A stretch of DNA of 64,000 nucleotides, from the NCBI RefSeq assembly GCF_019649055.1, contig NW_026570292.1, forward strand, positions 124,001 to 188,000, given 5' to 3'. This DNA is from Paramacrobiotus metropolitanus. Taxonomy: Eukaryota; Tardigrada; Eutardigrada; Parachela; Macrobiotidae. Within the stretch, counting starts at the first letter, position 1. The number at the start of each line of letters is the position of its first letter. The notes beneath the pieces were generated by a model. The model did no database searches. It worked only from the letters and a program-made list of their open reading frames with translations, and was not told the DNA's origin. This document shows positions 1-13,400 of the stretch, in pieces. The position numbers and the translations under genes were made by a program.

Positions 1-874
1 ACAGAATTGGATAAGGAAGATCGGGAGGAACACAAATTATGGTGCCCCGTGCGCGCTTTTTTGGGCTGGTGCTGGGATGTTTTCCGGTACGGTCTGGCGC
101 TGATGCTGCTGTATGACGCTGTTCTCCGTAAGTTTGTACCGTATTACGTCAGATATCAATTTTAACGTTGTAGTATTATTTTTATATCAAGCGCAAAGTT
201 TTCTTGTGAGCGGCTCAATATTGTACCGGTGTAAACCATATACCTATATATATTCTGGGATGTGCAACGAAATAATTAAGCGCCCTTGAAATTTTCATGG
301 CGCACGGCAGCCGCATCCATAGAAGTGACCTTTCCTTAATTAATGCAACACAACGTTCACACTATGTAATCCATTATAACAAAAAACATGCGCAAATATA
401 ATTAGATGGGCGGAAGCATCGTCTTTAATTTCAGGTGTTTATGAAGACTGTGCACGGGATCCCATCGTCACGGCATGCCGCTTATTGGCACCGCTGATCC
501 TCCTGGCTATGCAGGTCTACCTGTCCATCCCGGTGGAGAAGAAAAAGGAAATGCGTCAGTGTGGCTATCTGCTCCTCCTCTCCCTCCTTCTTCTCGGTGT
601 GTGTTTCACCCGCTCCAAGCGGGACGCCGTCCTGGAAGCTAACAACCGACCGGCACTGAAACTCGCTGACGGACAGTGGACGTACACGAGAGTGGGCGAT
701 ATCGGGAACGGGGCATTCGCGGAAGTCAATCCGACGGTGTGGCAGTCCATTATCAACAACGATGGACACGCCATAGGTAGACTGCGGGATCAGTCAATTG
801 ATTACGTCAAACTGGAGCAACCGCCTCCGGAAACTCGTTGTGTACGCATCGGGATGCGATTGCGCTGTACATAG
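1..874 (+). CDS. Multi-pass membrane protein, 3' end only
   Basis: Two exons are visible, 1-127 and 435-874, separated by a 307-bp intron that begins GTAAGT and ends TTTCAG. The frame runs through the junction (codon CGT split 1+2) to a TAG at 872. The translation has three hydrophobic stretches (around WDVFRYGLALMLLYDAVL, RLLAPLILLAMQVYL and YLLLLSLLLLGV) followed by a hydrophilic tail of about 90 residues that ends in a Cys-containing segment. The 5' part of the gene lies outside the window. I do not recognise the family. An XK-like or similar multi-span protein is possible but unsupported. Confidence 0.6.
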
Positions 875-1718
875 TAGATTTTTTTTACATACAGTAGTAC
901 CCGCATAATCTTCTTATGTACATGTATAAGTGGCATTTGGCGCGCTTTCTAGGCTTGGCAACGCCCAGGGAACTTTTTTGATCGAAATACGAAAACAATT
1001 TTTATTATACTTTACTTTATTTTATCCATCATTTAAATAATTAGACAGCCTTCCAATTTGCTGCATGTAAAGAGCACTTGTTTCCGTGTACTTCTACCGT
1101 TAAACGGCCAGTACAAAAGTCAGTATTATCTGATTTCATTTTGGATATCTGACGAAACCTAAAATGGTTGTGACTGTAATTATTTGTAAACGGCTCTTTT
1201 CTACACAAAACTGCAGCCTCTGATGTCGGCGCTAAATGATCTAGCTGTGCTAATATTTGATTATGATATTTGTACCGTTTGTAAATATTATTATGTATTG
1301 CTGTAAGGATTTAAGTCACTTACCGGATTATTGTTCTATAATAAGTTTCTCGCCTAATTATTTTAATTTAATTTTAAACGGTGTCGCCAGTAAAGTTGAG
1401 CTGCAAATTTTTGCCATTTAGTGCTTTTGATTTTGATGGGAATCCAATAATACATATTTACATAACATTTCCCCTGCTGTATAAAGCTCCATCCCTCTCT
1501 TTATTATGTTATGCTGTGTATAGGACTGATTTGTTTGTTTTATTGTTCCGTGTTTGAATACACACGTAATAAAACATGTAAGCACTTTAGAAAGTTTAAA
1601 ATAAAATTAAAAAAACGAGGTCAGTTATTCCGCATGTCCAACAACAGACTATCTGTACTTTTATTCACCGTGTTTTGTTAATTTTAAAACCTGTATAACC
1701 GTACGCAGCAGCTCCACT
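875..1718. other. AT-rich intergenic spacer
   Basis: I see no coding potential. The spacer separates two convergent genes. AATAAAA-type motifs near 1567 and 1600 could serve as polyadenylation signals on either strand. Confidence 0.5.
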
Positions 1719-3467
1719 TTATACCCACGAATGTGCACGAATTCCCAACCGCCTGAGCGCAAGAAATACATTAAACGTATCATTCAAATATAAACCTTCC
1801 ACACCGCTCCAAATTTTGCCCAAAATCGTTACATTGACGTGATGCTCGAAATACATTTCATCGACCAACGAGTGCAATGATGCGTTGGCTATTAGCTGTT
1901 GTACTAGCGGATTTTCGATGCTGGGCGTGTCGATGTCGATCTTGACCACGACGTAATCCTCCGGAGTGGCCACTCGCGAGAGTATCGTCCAGGGATTCCG
2001 CTCGCTCCCTTCTTCCCGCGCCACCGGAAAATTGTACCAGTGGTATTTGTGGTGCAAGTGTCCAGGAATGGCGGCAAAACGTCGTCAGCATTATAGTGCT
2101 CCGCTTCCCAGGCAAAGATTCTGTCGAAATGAACGCCGCGCTTGGCGTACTGCTCGACCATCCACTGCTGACTATCGCCACCTAAATTATACACAACGAA
2201 CTGCTCAAGTTTGCTATCACTAATTTTATCTCACAAAAAACGGATAACTGCTATACTCGTTACACTTTACAGTAAGTTCAAAAAAGGAGGAAAAGGTGAC
2301 AATATCTGTACAATATTATAACCGCTATAGCTTATATGCGTCGTCGCCGTAGATGTACCCGCGATTGTGTGTATTGTGTAGTCCGTAGCCGGTGAATGCG
2401 GGCGACGGCAGTCTATAGTTTACGCGTACTTCTATGTATGTACAGTATAATTGTGGAGCTTTTAATTCACAGTAAAATCTCCAAGCCTTTTCCAGTTATC
2501 GAAATGAACCTTTACGTGGTCCGGTTAAACAGCGCTTTATTTACCGCGCTTAAATAAAGACCATGATATAATTATTACGAATCGGTACTGCCAATGAGAA
2601 TTATGTAATATGTATCGTACTGGCGCACAACAAGAAAGATTCCTAGAAGAGGAAAGCGACAAATGTATCCGCTTAAGCCGACACATTCTGTCCTATAATT
2701 ATGTTTTTACAGCAATATATTTTATTAGCAGAACTGAAACGCTTTTATCACGCGTGACCGCATTTTAGACCCGCTTTGTATGTGTACCCCCATGCACTTG
2801 TATATCGTTACATAGGCAGCAAAAAATTAGTTTACCTGACCCGTTATTATACAAACTGGCTCCGAGATCAAAATACAGTGCTCTTCCCTTTGGCAGGTCC
2901 CAGTCAATAATCAGGTATCGTTTGTCTCCCAAATATTTGTATATCTTCCTCTTGCCGTCTTCTCGCGATGTGCAGGAGTATGGATGCCGGGTCAAGAAAG
3001 CTAACGGCTCAATGCAGATTTGTTCCTCAGCATATGTGCACATATCCCTATATACAAATCTGCTGATGACTCTCAAATCAGGAGCCCCGACAGGAGGAGC
3101 TTGTTGTGCGGGTATAGAATAATTGATCCAGGCTTTGGCTTGGCGTACTTGCGCGGGAAACAGCTTGCAGGGGAACACCTGCCACTCGTGGATATTATCC
3201 ACCCAAGACTGCTCCAACTGACTGCTTTCATATCGAAGGAACTGTAACTGACAGATCTTGCCAGGCTCGTCACTTCCGGTTAACTGCAAATATTTGGTTA
3301 GCGATTTGTTTGTAACTTCTGCCATGTCTGCTACAATTTAAGCATACCGTATAAAGGTCAGAGTAGCGATACCTGGAGGAGAGGGTGAACAATATCCCAC
3401 ACAAGAACACGCCACTGTATAGTAATCCTACCCTGGTCATTTCACTAACTCCTTTTCCCTGTTGCAT
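1719..3467 (-). pseudogene. Methyltransferase-like (FkbM-type) protein, one frame break
   Basis: Minus-strand exons lie at 2836-3325 and 1719-2181. The 654-bp intron (2182-2835) begins GTAAAC and ends TTTAG, and the frame is kept: FDLGASLYNNGS joins GGDSQQW. The product has a central sugar- or nucleotide-binding-like segment (FDLGAS, AWEAEHYN) and the VVVKIDIDTPSIENPL / LVDEMYFEHHV / LRRLGIRAHSWV pattern I associate with an uncharacterised eukaryotic family related to SAM-dependent FkbM methyltransferases; this link is from memory. An upstream ORF (3270-3467) encodes a hydrophobic N-terminal anchor (VGLLYSGVFLCGILF), but I could not find a splice that joins it in frame. Within the last exon, near 2070, the frame changes at a run of four T (minus strand); one base appears to be missing. 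This is either a pseudogene or a homopolymer error. Confidence 0.6.
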
Positions 3468-4349
3468 TCCCAGTCAAAAACACACATCGTCTTCATGGGA
3501 ATTTGCTTAAAGCTTTAGCTGATGATTAATTAATTATTACAACCATTGGACAACTATTCGGCATGCCTTGGTGACTTGGCAAATTTTTAATAGACTTAGA
3601 AAATACTGTGAGTTGAGTAGCCTACTGTCAAGGAAATGACGGTCACGGTCATCGAGCTAGTAAGCCGCGGCTACTTCATAAGTAACTATTAGTTACTGTT
3701 TATAAAGCGCAGTACAGCATTCTCACAAGTCAGGTGTAATTAACAAAGCGGAACATGCGTATGAGACCATTCAAGGAGAATTACACGCACGAGTACTCTG
3801 TTGAGACCAACAGATACAGCAGTTTACTAACCGGCACAAAAAAAATTACACGTTACATAATGTATGTAATACAGCAGCATCTAGTTCCTCCTTCATGTCC
3901 GAAACCTTCGAAAACTTGTTGTAAAATCAAAAAAGATCAATAAATCTGAGCCGAATCGAAACAATGTATAACCGATGCGGAGTCGAAGCACTTATCGGAA
4001 TCACTTCGGTTGAAAACTAGATAAACATTACAGTGGCAAGGTTGGGACAGTTGAAATCACTGCAATATGATACACTGCAGCGTTGCTTTTAAGTAATCGG
4101 CGAGGCAAGTGGACCAGGTTTATCATTTAGAGGAAATGAAAACCGTGATTTGTTTACCATGTAACCGAGGGCTCTTGTTCCCTTCTCTGTGACACCCGTT
4201 GACTGGCTCTCTTGGTTTGACTGAATCAAGGCACAAGCTTTTGCTAATTTCCACTTTTCTTGTGCTAAAAATCAGCAAATAAAGCGAACCGTTCGTTAAA
4301 AAATTACATGGCCTGATTCTGCAAGGTTGGCTGCGAACTTAAAATTTTA
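3468..4349. other. Intergenic spacer
   Basis: No convincing gene. A 62-codon ORF at 3755-3943 has no recognisable features and lies in AT-rich sequence. The region is probably the shared upstream area of the divergent methyltransferase-like and receptor genes. Confidence 0.4.
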
Positions 4350-6034
4350 ATGTTCGCGATGGATGAAACTCCCAATTTCAAACTTGATTTGGGATATCAT
4401 GAACGCCTCCTAACTATTTTCGGGTTTCTACCACCACTTGTGAACTCGAAACCACAAGGTCCTTTTTCATCAGTAAGAAGCTTTATTTCATCAATATTTC
4501 CGTATATCCTACTTGTCGGCGCGTCAGTTCAGACGGCGGTGATGACTTTATCGGTTCTATGGAAATTCGTTCAAGGTGCACTGTTCTCCCCCAACCAAAG
4601 TCCTTTAATCTGCGTGCTCCCGCTTGTTGCGTATCCTTTCGTGAATCTACACACACTCTGCGTCTTATCGATAATGCTGTGGAATAAAAATCGCTTCACT
4701 CAGTTGAAATACCGTTTGTACATAATGTCACGGTATAAAAATCTCTGCATTCGACGGTCAGCAAACTGGAGAAAGGTCACGAATGTTTTAGCCACCGGAA
4801 CGTTGATGCTGATAACAACATGGGAATACGTGGAATGGCGCCGCTTCAGCGATTCGGATCCGCGACGGTATCTGGCCAACTACGATACTGTATACGAACC
4901 GATGCCCATGCAGATTACATTGCCTCAAGCGTACTTGTTCTGGTTTTGCTGCTGCTCGTTTCCGTATTACATTTCTCAGCTCATCTTCATCGTGATTGTA
5001 TCGCTGTCGTTGATGCTGCGGGATTCCTGCGAGCAGATCAATCTGGACATTACCGCCCTGCGGGAGCAGATGGAAGACGTTCACGCGTTCGGAAAACACA
5101 CCCCGATTGGGAAGAAAATCCTGGATGATGTGGAGGAAAGAGTGTCCGTGTTGCGCCGGATGCATCTGGAAGTCGTTCTGTGCTGCGAAAGCGTGAATAA
5201 AATGTTTGGATGGATTTTGTGTGCCATCTACGTGTTCAGCTTGGCGGTGGCTTGCTCGTTTATTGCAGCAGCGGTTTCCAATACGGATAAACTAGCAATC
5301 ACGGCGGTGCTGAATGTCGGCAGTGTGGTGCTTTTCGGGAGTTATGCGATTCTGTTTATGATACCATTGGCACAAGTCCATGAGCAGGTAATCGTACATT
5401 ATAATCGCCATCAAAATGTTAATAATTTAATACAGCCTTTTAACCATGCCGGCAATTAATTTTTGTTTGTGATTACAGGATAGCAAGCTGCCGTTGCGTC
5501 TTTATCGCCTTACTGATCAACTGCAATATCTGCCGATGGTAAGTTAGGTAAAGGGTTCGAAAGGTTGTTTTAGCATGGTTAACATCATTATTATTTTAAC
5601 ATAATTTTAACATCATTTCTACGCAGCAACTACACTAGCACTAATCAAAGGGTGAGAGAGAAATGAATGGATGTCATGTACCTAGAAGTGACATGATTGT
5701 ATCTGTTTGCAGCATACTCGCGTGTTTGCTGATCTGAACCTTTTTTCATCGGCCTGTCAAAAGTTCAACGTGAGCCTGTGTGCTGCTGAGCTCATCCATT
5801 TCAACAGAGGTCTTTTAACATGGGTAAGAGCGCAAGAGCTGCGTCTTGGAGAGTATCCTTTCAAAGTGCGATTAACAGAGTGTATCTGTACTTAACGGTG
5901 TGTATGATTGTCTCTTACAGACAGTAACGTTTCTGGTTTCCGCTGCGTTCCTAGCCCATGAGGTTGTTAGTCGAGCCGAAGACAGCCTGATCGAATATCC
6001 CAACACGGTAGCGAAGAATCTGACATTACCATGA
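4350..6034 (+). CDS. Gustatory-receptor-like seven-pass receptor 1
   Basis: Four exons (4350-5387, 5479-5538, 5713-5823, 5921-6034), all phase 0 with GT-AG junctions, encode 440 aa. Exon 1 supplies six hydrophobic segments (near residues 50-75, 85-115, 145-165, 185-230, 290-315 and 320-345). It ends in the motif QVHEQ, which the two paralogues downstream share as QVHEK. Exon 4 supplies the seventh span (TFLVSAAFLAHEVVSR) and a short tail. Layout and length fit the invertebrate gustatory-receptor-like superfamily (7tm_7 type), in which the N-terminus is cytoplasmic and the C-terminal exons are small. The ligand is unknown. The ATG at 4350 is the first in the open frame; a second, at 4359, is also possible. 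Confidence 0.75.
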
Positions 6035-6569
6035 TTCTGGTCAATCCTGAGAAAGAAAACAGCCGTTACCGGAAATCTGATATGGCTCGATATCTTTTTT
6101 CCTGTCCCTATGCGCAGAATGTGACGACACCGTTTCCTCAGTAAAATAAACTGACATGTGTCAACGCCGTTATCCGTGCTAATTATGTTGATAGTAAATT
6201 TGTATCTGTTTATTTGATTTGAACTGGAGTAATGATCATTCTAAGTGCGCATTCTGATCAACGCGTACGTTCACTGTCGCGGCGAACAAAACGTATCAAC
6301 GGCGCTTGCTTCGAATTAAAGTATTGCTTTTGCAATTCAATAACAGTTACGCTCAAAACCATCGCATTATAGACAAAGTTGCTGTCGGAAGTTTATTTTA
6401 AAAACAAAACGTAAAAGGCTGCTCTAAAAATCGACATTTAATGGCTTTACTTTGGATGCCACCGACAACTGTCAAAAAAAGCCTCACCGAAGATTACTGG
6501 AAATTTGGGCGCACAGCAGCACTAACTGTCAAAAATCGTCGGGCGCGGATCGAAGAAGGTTTAACGTCA
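6035..6569. other. Intergenic spacer
   Basis: Spacer between two convergent genes. No ORF with coding character. The minus-strand ORF at 6494-6757 overlaps the kelch exon in another frame and looks like a shadow. Confidence 0.4.
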
Positions 6570-8828
6570 CTACACTTTTGCGTTATCTGAATTCCGCTGC
6601 TTGAACGGAAAGCAGAGAGTATTTCCGAAAGTAGCATGATCGAAACATCGGGAGTCCATATTTGTAAGCGTACATTCGGACCAAATATCTGTCTGGAGAT
6701 CGTAAATTTCCATAGTTTGTGATGGCCGGCTAGAATTTTTACTGTCCAGAGAACCACCGACTACATAAATGCGATCGTTAACAGCGAACGCCCCGTGGCA
6801 CATTCTTGGCTGGTTCAGCGCGCTGACAGATTGCCAAAGGCCGGTACTTATCTCCAGCTTTATACAGGAATCTGTACGAGCGTACCCGGTTTCTCGTCCA
6901 CCCAATATAAACAGATGGTCACCGATCACGGCGAAAGCGCAATCACGCCTAGGTTTACAGTGTGGAACGGCGTTCATGAACTGCCATTCCCTCGTAACAG
7001 CATTCAAGCGAATGTCGGTGCCTAATTCCCCTACGGGTGCTGGAACTCGATCCAGGAATAATACTGTGTCGTCCGTGTTCGCAACAGCAATCCAAGTTTC
7101 ACGTCTAGAAAAAGTGCCGAGTAATGGCAATGACATAGTGCTTAAACTTCCTTATACAAAACTTAAACGTTTATTGCACGTACAGGTTTTTGAATTCCAG
7201 AGAGTAGTCAAGACGAATCTTGTCGTCAGGAAAAACTGTTGCCACTCGCAAAAGCTTTTGCGGTCCATTCAGATCTGGAAAATCCCAGAAGAAGATTTGC
7301 GTGCCGACTAATACGGGAGCCAAATACCATCTGCGGATATCGAAATCCGCTAACATCTCTGACCATCGGTGCTCTTCAAAATTATATGCCATTATGGCAA
7401 TAGATTCTTTTTGGGTATCTGGATCAACTAATTTTCTAACTTGACAGATCAGCCGATTGTCGATCAGTATAAAAGAAAAGGGGATGTAATCGTAACTATG
7501 CGCGTGTAGTGGTAAATCAAAAGGTTTAAGCGTCATAGATGATGGTTCGAATAACTGCAGTTGAATATGTACCAGCCAGTGTTCATAGGCTGGAAGTTTT
7601 GTGGATAGGTGAAACTGGTGAATAACTATCACAGATGTATCGTTTTTGTCGCCTTCCGTAGAACCTGTTTCGGGTCCAATGGGAATATCGGAAATGATGC
7701 CACACATAAAGCAGTGGTTGTCTTCTGATTCGGATGCAGGATGAACTGGCGTCAGCTGCTTGGTTAAAGCGGATAAATTCTGCTGTACGTCAACCGCTGA
7801 CATGCGTAGAGTGCTGTCTGTTAACAGACATTTCCCAATTATCTTAGCGAAATCGGCCGTGACCTTTCCATCAATATATGGTATGTAGCCGTCCATTATT
7901 TTTACCGTAAACGAGGTTTCTGTGGTATGTTTGTCCACCAGGAAATATTCGCTGAACGGTTTGTACAGTTTTCTTTCCGTTACACCAAAACAACAGTCAA
8001 CTAAATCATGCATAATGCAACCTAAACTCCATATATCGGTTTTTCTACCGACTTTGCTTTTCACTTCCAAGTTCCCAAATTTGTGCAGCATTTCGGGTGA
8101 CATGTATCGAATTGTGCCGCGCAGTTCGGAGATGTCGTTGGTACTAGTGATATTCTGCTGCATTTGTATAAGGTCATCAAGGTCACCAATACGAAGAACA
8201 CAGTGCCCGTTGTTTTTGTACTGCAGAAGCACGTTACGCGGCTTCATATAGCCGTGTATGATGTTGTTTGCGTGCAGGTAAGCGAGTCCTTTAGCAATCT
8301 GGATTGCGAAACATAACACTAATGCCTCGTTTAGCGTGGCTGCAGCGGTTGCTGCTGCTGACCGTTGTTTCGCTCTGTTTTGGAGGAAGGTAGTCAAATC
8401 CCCGTCTGAAATATTTGATAACAAGATGGGTTAGTTTTTACGATAAATCGCACTGCATCGATATTGGGAAGATACTTACCGCTGCAGTAATCCATCATAA
8501 ATTCAACGGCTGTAGCTCCGTACGCTTTAATAACCGTGACCTTGTGGTATGCCACCAAATGTTCGTTCCTGAGTTCAAGAAGCTTTTTCCATCGTTGTTG
8601 TAATGTAATCCAGCTGTTACTGGTGCCAGAGAATTTAACGTGTTCGACGAAGTGAATTACTTTGACTGCAACATTCTCGTCTCCATCAAAATTTCCGCGC
8701 TCTGATATCTTCCCTTTGTAGACGGTCCCGTAAGTGCCTTTACCGAGAAAGGCAATAGTCTGATACTGATACTGACAAGTGCTTCCGAAAGATGATTTTT
8801 CACACAGAACATCCGGTAGTAACTCCAT
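6570..8828 (-). CDS. Pseudokinase-kelch repeat fusion protein
   Basis: Three exons on the minus strand: 8480-8828, 7184-8405 and 6570-7140. The introns are 74 bp (GTAAGT...TTTCAG) and 43 bp (GTACGT...TTTAAG), and both junctions keep the frame, giving 713 aa. The N-terminal half is a protein-kinase fold: glycine loop GKGTYGTVYKG, VAVKVI lysine, KGLAYLHANNIIHG helix, MSPEML in the activation segment and DIWSLGC. The catalytic HRD motif reads HGY (HGYMKPRN), and the DFG position reads DLD (IGDLDDL). The catalytic Asp and Arg are therefore gone and the domain is probably inactive. The C-terminal half has kelch-like blades (HLFILGGRETGYARTDS, RIYVVGGSLDSKNSS, MEIYDLQTDIWSE). No signal peptide is visible; it is likely a cytosolic scaffold or sensor. 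It is transcribed away from the cyclase gene. Confidence 0.75.
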
Positions 8829-10429
8829 TATGACTGGCAGTAATATTGGTACCTTCTATAACTATTTGTGAAACTACGTAGATAAAACAGAATGCTCCGT
8901 TGTTACTTATTAACTTAAACAAAATACTGATTGCTCTGGCTGTGGCCTCAATCGGAGCAGATAGATGGTTTTATATTATTGCAAATAAAAAGGGATGCAG
9001 ACAGTCGGCATTTGCAAACTGCTTACGTGTACTAGATAAATTCAAAAGAATTTGTTCTAAAAAATTAGCGCCGCACTACCGAGTAGGTAACAAGCTGCGC
9101 TGACTGCGTTGCGCTGACTGCGTTGCGGTCGCCATTGAACCGGTTTTTGTGAATCAGTTGCCTGTGTAGCCTGCGGTGTTTGTAGTGTCGGTGTATCGAA
9201 TAGGTACAAGCATGTACTGTACTGTTCACAGTCACTACTTCACACTTCATATCTATCTGTACTTCTAGTAAGTACTGAATTCCTTCCAAATCTGATTGCA
9301 ACCAAGAACGGAGGGTCCGTTTGCGGTTTACGCGATAAGCAGGAGTGTGAGTCATGATATACGAGTACCTAGCCCAGTAGACGGTGCATATGGCTTGCAA
9401 AAATGCGCTTTGTGCGTGGTATGTACTTGTATTTGGAGTGGTAACAGTCCGGATGGACAGCAATGCTTAAACACGTGATATCCAGGTACCTGCATCACAT
9501 AAATACTTGTACATCACTATTCTTTGTAGTCACACCTCCTGTCAATCATTTTTAGCTGTAGCTTTGAACCACGACTACTGACGAAGTTAGAGTGTTGCTG
9601 GTGTCGAAGAACTTCTGTTTGATGTCCAGCATGCTGCAGAAAGAATGTCCAGCAAATGTTTAAACTAGACCGGCTAGATACGGATGTAAGAACCATATGC
9701 CTATCGGCGTATACAATTATTGAAACGTACTAATTATAGGGGTAAACGGTTAACATTTACTACGCAGCAATATGATCCATTTAATTCGACACTTTAGGTA
9801 GATTCCCTTATTCCATACTTAGGCCAAAATTATTGAAGAAATGGGCTAAAATTATTGGAGAAAATGTGTAATACCCAGAATGCGCCGTGAAAGGTCTTGC
9901 AGAAATACTGCGGGCACGGAATATTACGCCTGTGTTTGCTGATCTTATTTATATAAGTTCCTTTAGGAACAGAGGAGAATTAAGCAAGGAGCGTCATTTG
10001 AGTTGTAAAAGTCACGATGCCTACTCAGTATTCTTGCTTCTCGTGCATTTCGTGGGTGAGCTTCTGTGTTGACATCTGTGCCATGACATTTTAACTTAAT
10101 TATTACGCAGAATCCACTTGCCGGCTGTAATAATTTAATAAATATCGGTACCGCGGTCCTCGTGCTTGATGGGCGCTTCACGTCAACATTGCGGTAATAC
10201 ATGATTAATTTGCGCGTGCCGCATTCGTGCGGCTCTGGGTGGCATGTTGCACACAGAACCATGTCTTCTCTTCTGCGCCGTAACATGGAAAGATGCCTGT
10301 CAGGGTTGCAATTATGGTGGCGGATATAACCTGCGATAGAAGGACACCAATGCATTTTTATGTACCGTAAATCGTATAGGTAAACAAAGAGAACGCCATC
10401 AACCTGCACGCACCACGAATAAGTACAGT
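8829..10429. promoter_or_regulatory. Divergent intergenic region between the pseudokinase and cyclase genes
   Basis: A 1.6-kb spacer separates the minus-strand pseudokinase start from the plus-strand cyclase start, so it should hold both promoters. A short direct repeat (gcgctgactgcgtt, twice) lies near 9098-9125. The ORFs here (for example 9065-9463 and 9963-10409 on the minus strand) lack recognisable domains and are not called. Confidence 0.4.
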
Positions 10430-13400
10430 ATGTATCATGCTAGAACAGCTTTTTCAGTCGTCATTTTACTTTGCCTTTCGGATGGTGTCCATAACACCCT
10501 CAACGTGACACTCATGATTTACGGCATGTGGAAGCCGCCGTATTTACAAGGATTACCGTTTATTGCGCCGGGATTTGAACTTGCCGTGGATAGGGTTAAC
10601 GAAGCGTACGCCGGGGTGCTTAATTTCCGCATGGACATTGTTGCTTCCCAGTCAGTGCAGCAATGTCCAGATATTTCCGCTAATTATTACCTGATCGCGG
10701 AGCGCTATTACAGGCTTCTCGAAAATGGAACGCAAGCTGTGGCTGTGTTTTATGCAGGTAAAGCGAATATACTGTAACTAGACAGAAAGATGCGCATTTG
10801 ATCGCAGTGGTATATTTCAGGCTGCGACGCATTTACCACAGTTGCTGATTTTGGTCGAGGTTAGAAGATTGCAGATTGAAGTAGAATTTACCTATTATTG
10901 TTTACTTGTTATGTCGCTTTGCAGAGTGGGACCTTCTGGCAATTAACGTGTGAGTGTTACGTCTGTTTTTGCGATAACGCTTATAATCATATGTAGAGGA
11001 AGTGTTAGTTTACTATTCCGATAACCTTCTATTACATGCGGGCGGTATACGCGCTATAAGCCTGTAATGTATAAAAGTTCATCGCGAAGTACAGCTTCTG
11101 GTGGTAATGCTAAGCATAAGATTATGCTTGCTCTCATGTCAAGTTCCATTTTCTAAAGGGGGCCGACATTTTCCACCTTGCGAAATCGGATAGTTTATCC
11201 GACATCTATTGCTCTTGGACCATCACAATATGAAATCTACGGAGTCATGGTTGGACAATTAAGCACAGCGTACAGCTGGAACAGCATTGCCATCGTATAC
11301 GATATTTCCGGTTTAACGGTCTGGCATTTGCGTGTGTCACAAGAAATCGGCCAGTTTATGAGACAAAATTACGACCACGTCGATGTACATGCGTTTCCTG
11401 TGGACACCAGAGACAGCATTGATTTCGAGCCAATTATTAAAGATATATCCGTTCTGACTCGAGGTACACACAGCAGCACGTGAATTGAAACGGTCCTAGT
11501 GTTTTGCGTGCGGACAAAACAACACAGAAAACTGAAATCTGTTTCCATCACTAATCTCGCCATCAGCACTGCTTACTGTAAACGCTTTCAACATTGCAAA
11601 ATGTTGATAATAACTAATAAGGATAGCATTAATTGCAGTGGTTTTCTTGGCGATGCCGGTCAATACAACGGAACAATTCTTGGTAAAACAAAACCAACAT
11701 GGATCATCATCGTAAACCAATATAATACTTACGTAAACTACTGCTAACTCACTGTTCTTTAGCTGACTTTTGCGTCTTCCGGCGAAACTAGAGAAGAATA
11801 TGTAAGCATACAACCAAAGCAGATAACTCTGTCTAAAGTTTATCTGAAGCTGCCTGTGCGCTTTCCTGCAGGTCCACATTTACCTGGATTTTCTGGGAAG
11901 TTTTCGTAGCCCCTTGGAACGTGTTTTCCCAGACAACGATACACTTGTAACACGCTCAATCTTAGTTCGTGTGTAGAAAAATAATCTTTTATATTTGCAC
12001 TGTTGTTTACAGACAGTGACAACTCTCTGGCAATCGTTGTTTGTTATGGCCATATGTTTCGAACACGATAATACGAAGATTGCCGAACTGAGAAAAGAGA
12101 TGAAAGCGTTGGCTATTGGAAAATATAACGCCACATTCCGCAATCCAGGCGCCGGGGTGAGCAGAAAAATGTACGTACCATTTTTCGAGCAGATTGTGTG
12201 TTGACCTTTGTGATTAGTTTCAGACAAACGAATTCGTGACGACAGCCTACAGTGCCGTTCTTCTATATGCTGAAGTAATCAATCCCGTATATTTAAGCGC
12301 GTTAGTGCTAATTTACCCTGATTTTCTTGGTAGGTTTTAAGTGAGACAGTCAATGCAGGAAATGAACCGCGTGACGGAACACATTTAGCGGGTGCCATGC
12401 TAAACCGCACCTTTGCACTGCCGATTGTGGGCAGCGTGTACATTGACCAAAACGGTGAACGACAAAACGTTATCTGCTTGTACACTTTCTATACGGAACA
12501 ACGGCGATTTGTGGTAACATAAGACATGAGTCCAACACAATCAGTAGATCTTCGACATGGTTAATTTGAGTTTTTCCTAGAGAGCACGATATTTCGACAG
12601 TGCGACCTATACATTGCGCACCGTTCCTAATATCACAATGAACTGGGGAACATCAAACAACCGCCCGCCGCTTAGCGAACCTGTATGCGGATTTAGAAGA
12701 GATAAAGGACCTTGTGCAAAATTAGGTCGGTTTCTTGTCTATTTTTGTAGAAGTACTCGTAATCGAATCATCATTACCGTATCATTTTTATTATAGCTCC
12801 TTCAGTGATTGGTGGAATAGTGTCCGGAGTAGTTCTGGTTGTCATCGCACTGCTGTTCATAGTGCCGACGTTTATGTAAGAGAAACTTGAGCTTTATTAT
12901 AGTTTCTCTTAAAAACGGTATCAGGAATATACTGTGATGAGATTAGAGGCCAGAGAAAGCACACTGTTGACGATGATTGGTGGGTTGTGGATTTGCGTTA
13001 CCTCAGCCATGCGGTGATTTCCGGCAGCAGTAGTAAGGTATTTAATTACAAGAAACCTGGAAAATTACAGAGTATATTCCACGTTCATGAAAGATTTATG
13101 TAGGTTTCGGAGCATAGCCATCCCTGCTCCTTTAAGTCCAACTTGATCAACGCAACGATGTCATACCGAGGACGGACGGTGTGGGTGAAAGTTGTGAAGT
13201 TTACGCAGGACAATGCTCGTCTGCCCTCGCATCAAGAAACTATCAGACCCACACGAGAATTTCGAGCTCTACTTAACGAGGTTCGTTAATTGACCGGGTC
13301 ACCCATATATGTACACCATGTAAGCACATTGCTCAATCTTGGCTTCCCACATTCCTGTGCAGATTCGATCCTTGACAGACCGATGCTGCAACGTTAACCC

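Noticed and set aside
6494-6757. Minus-strand 87-codon ORF overlapping the kelch exon
   Set aside because: The kelch frame is longer and has clear repeats.
9098-9128. Duplicated gcgctgactgcgtt as a regulatory element
   Set aside because: A two-copy short duplication with no context is too common to interpret.
11369-12485. Minus-strand ORFs inside the cyclase gene
   Set aside because: They lie across exons and introns of a well-supported 21-exon gene and have no features.
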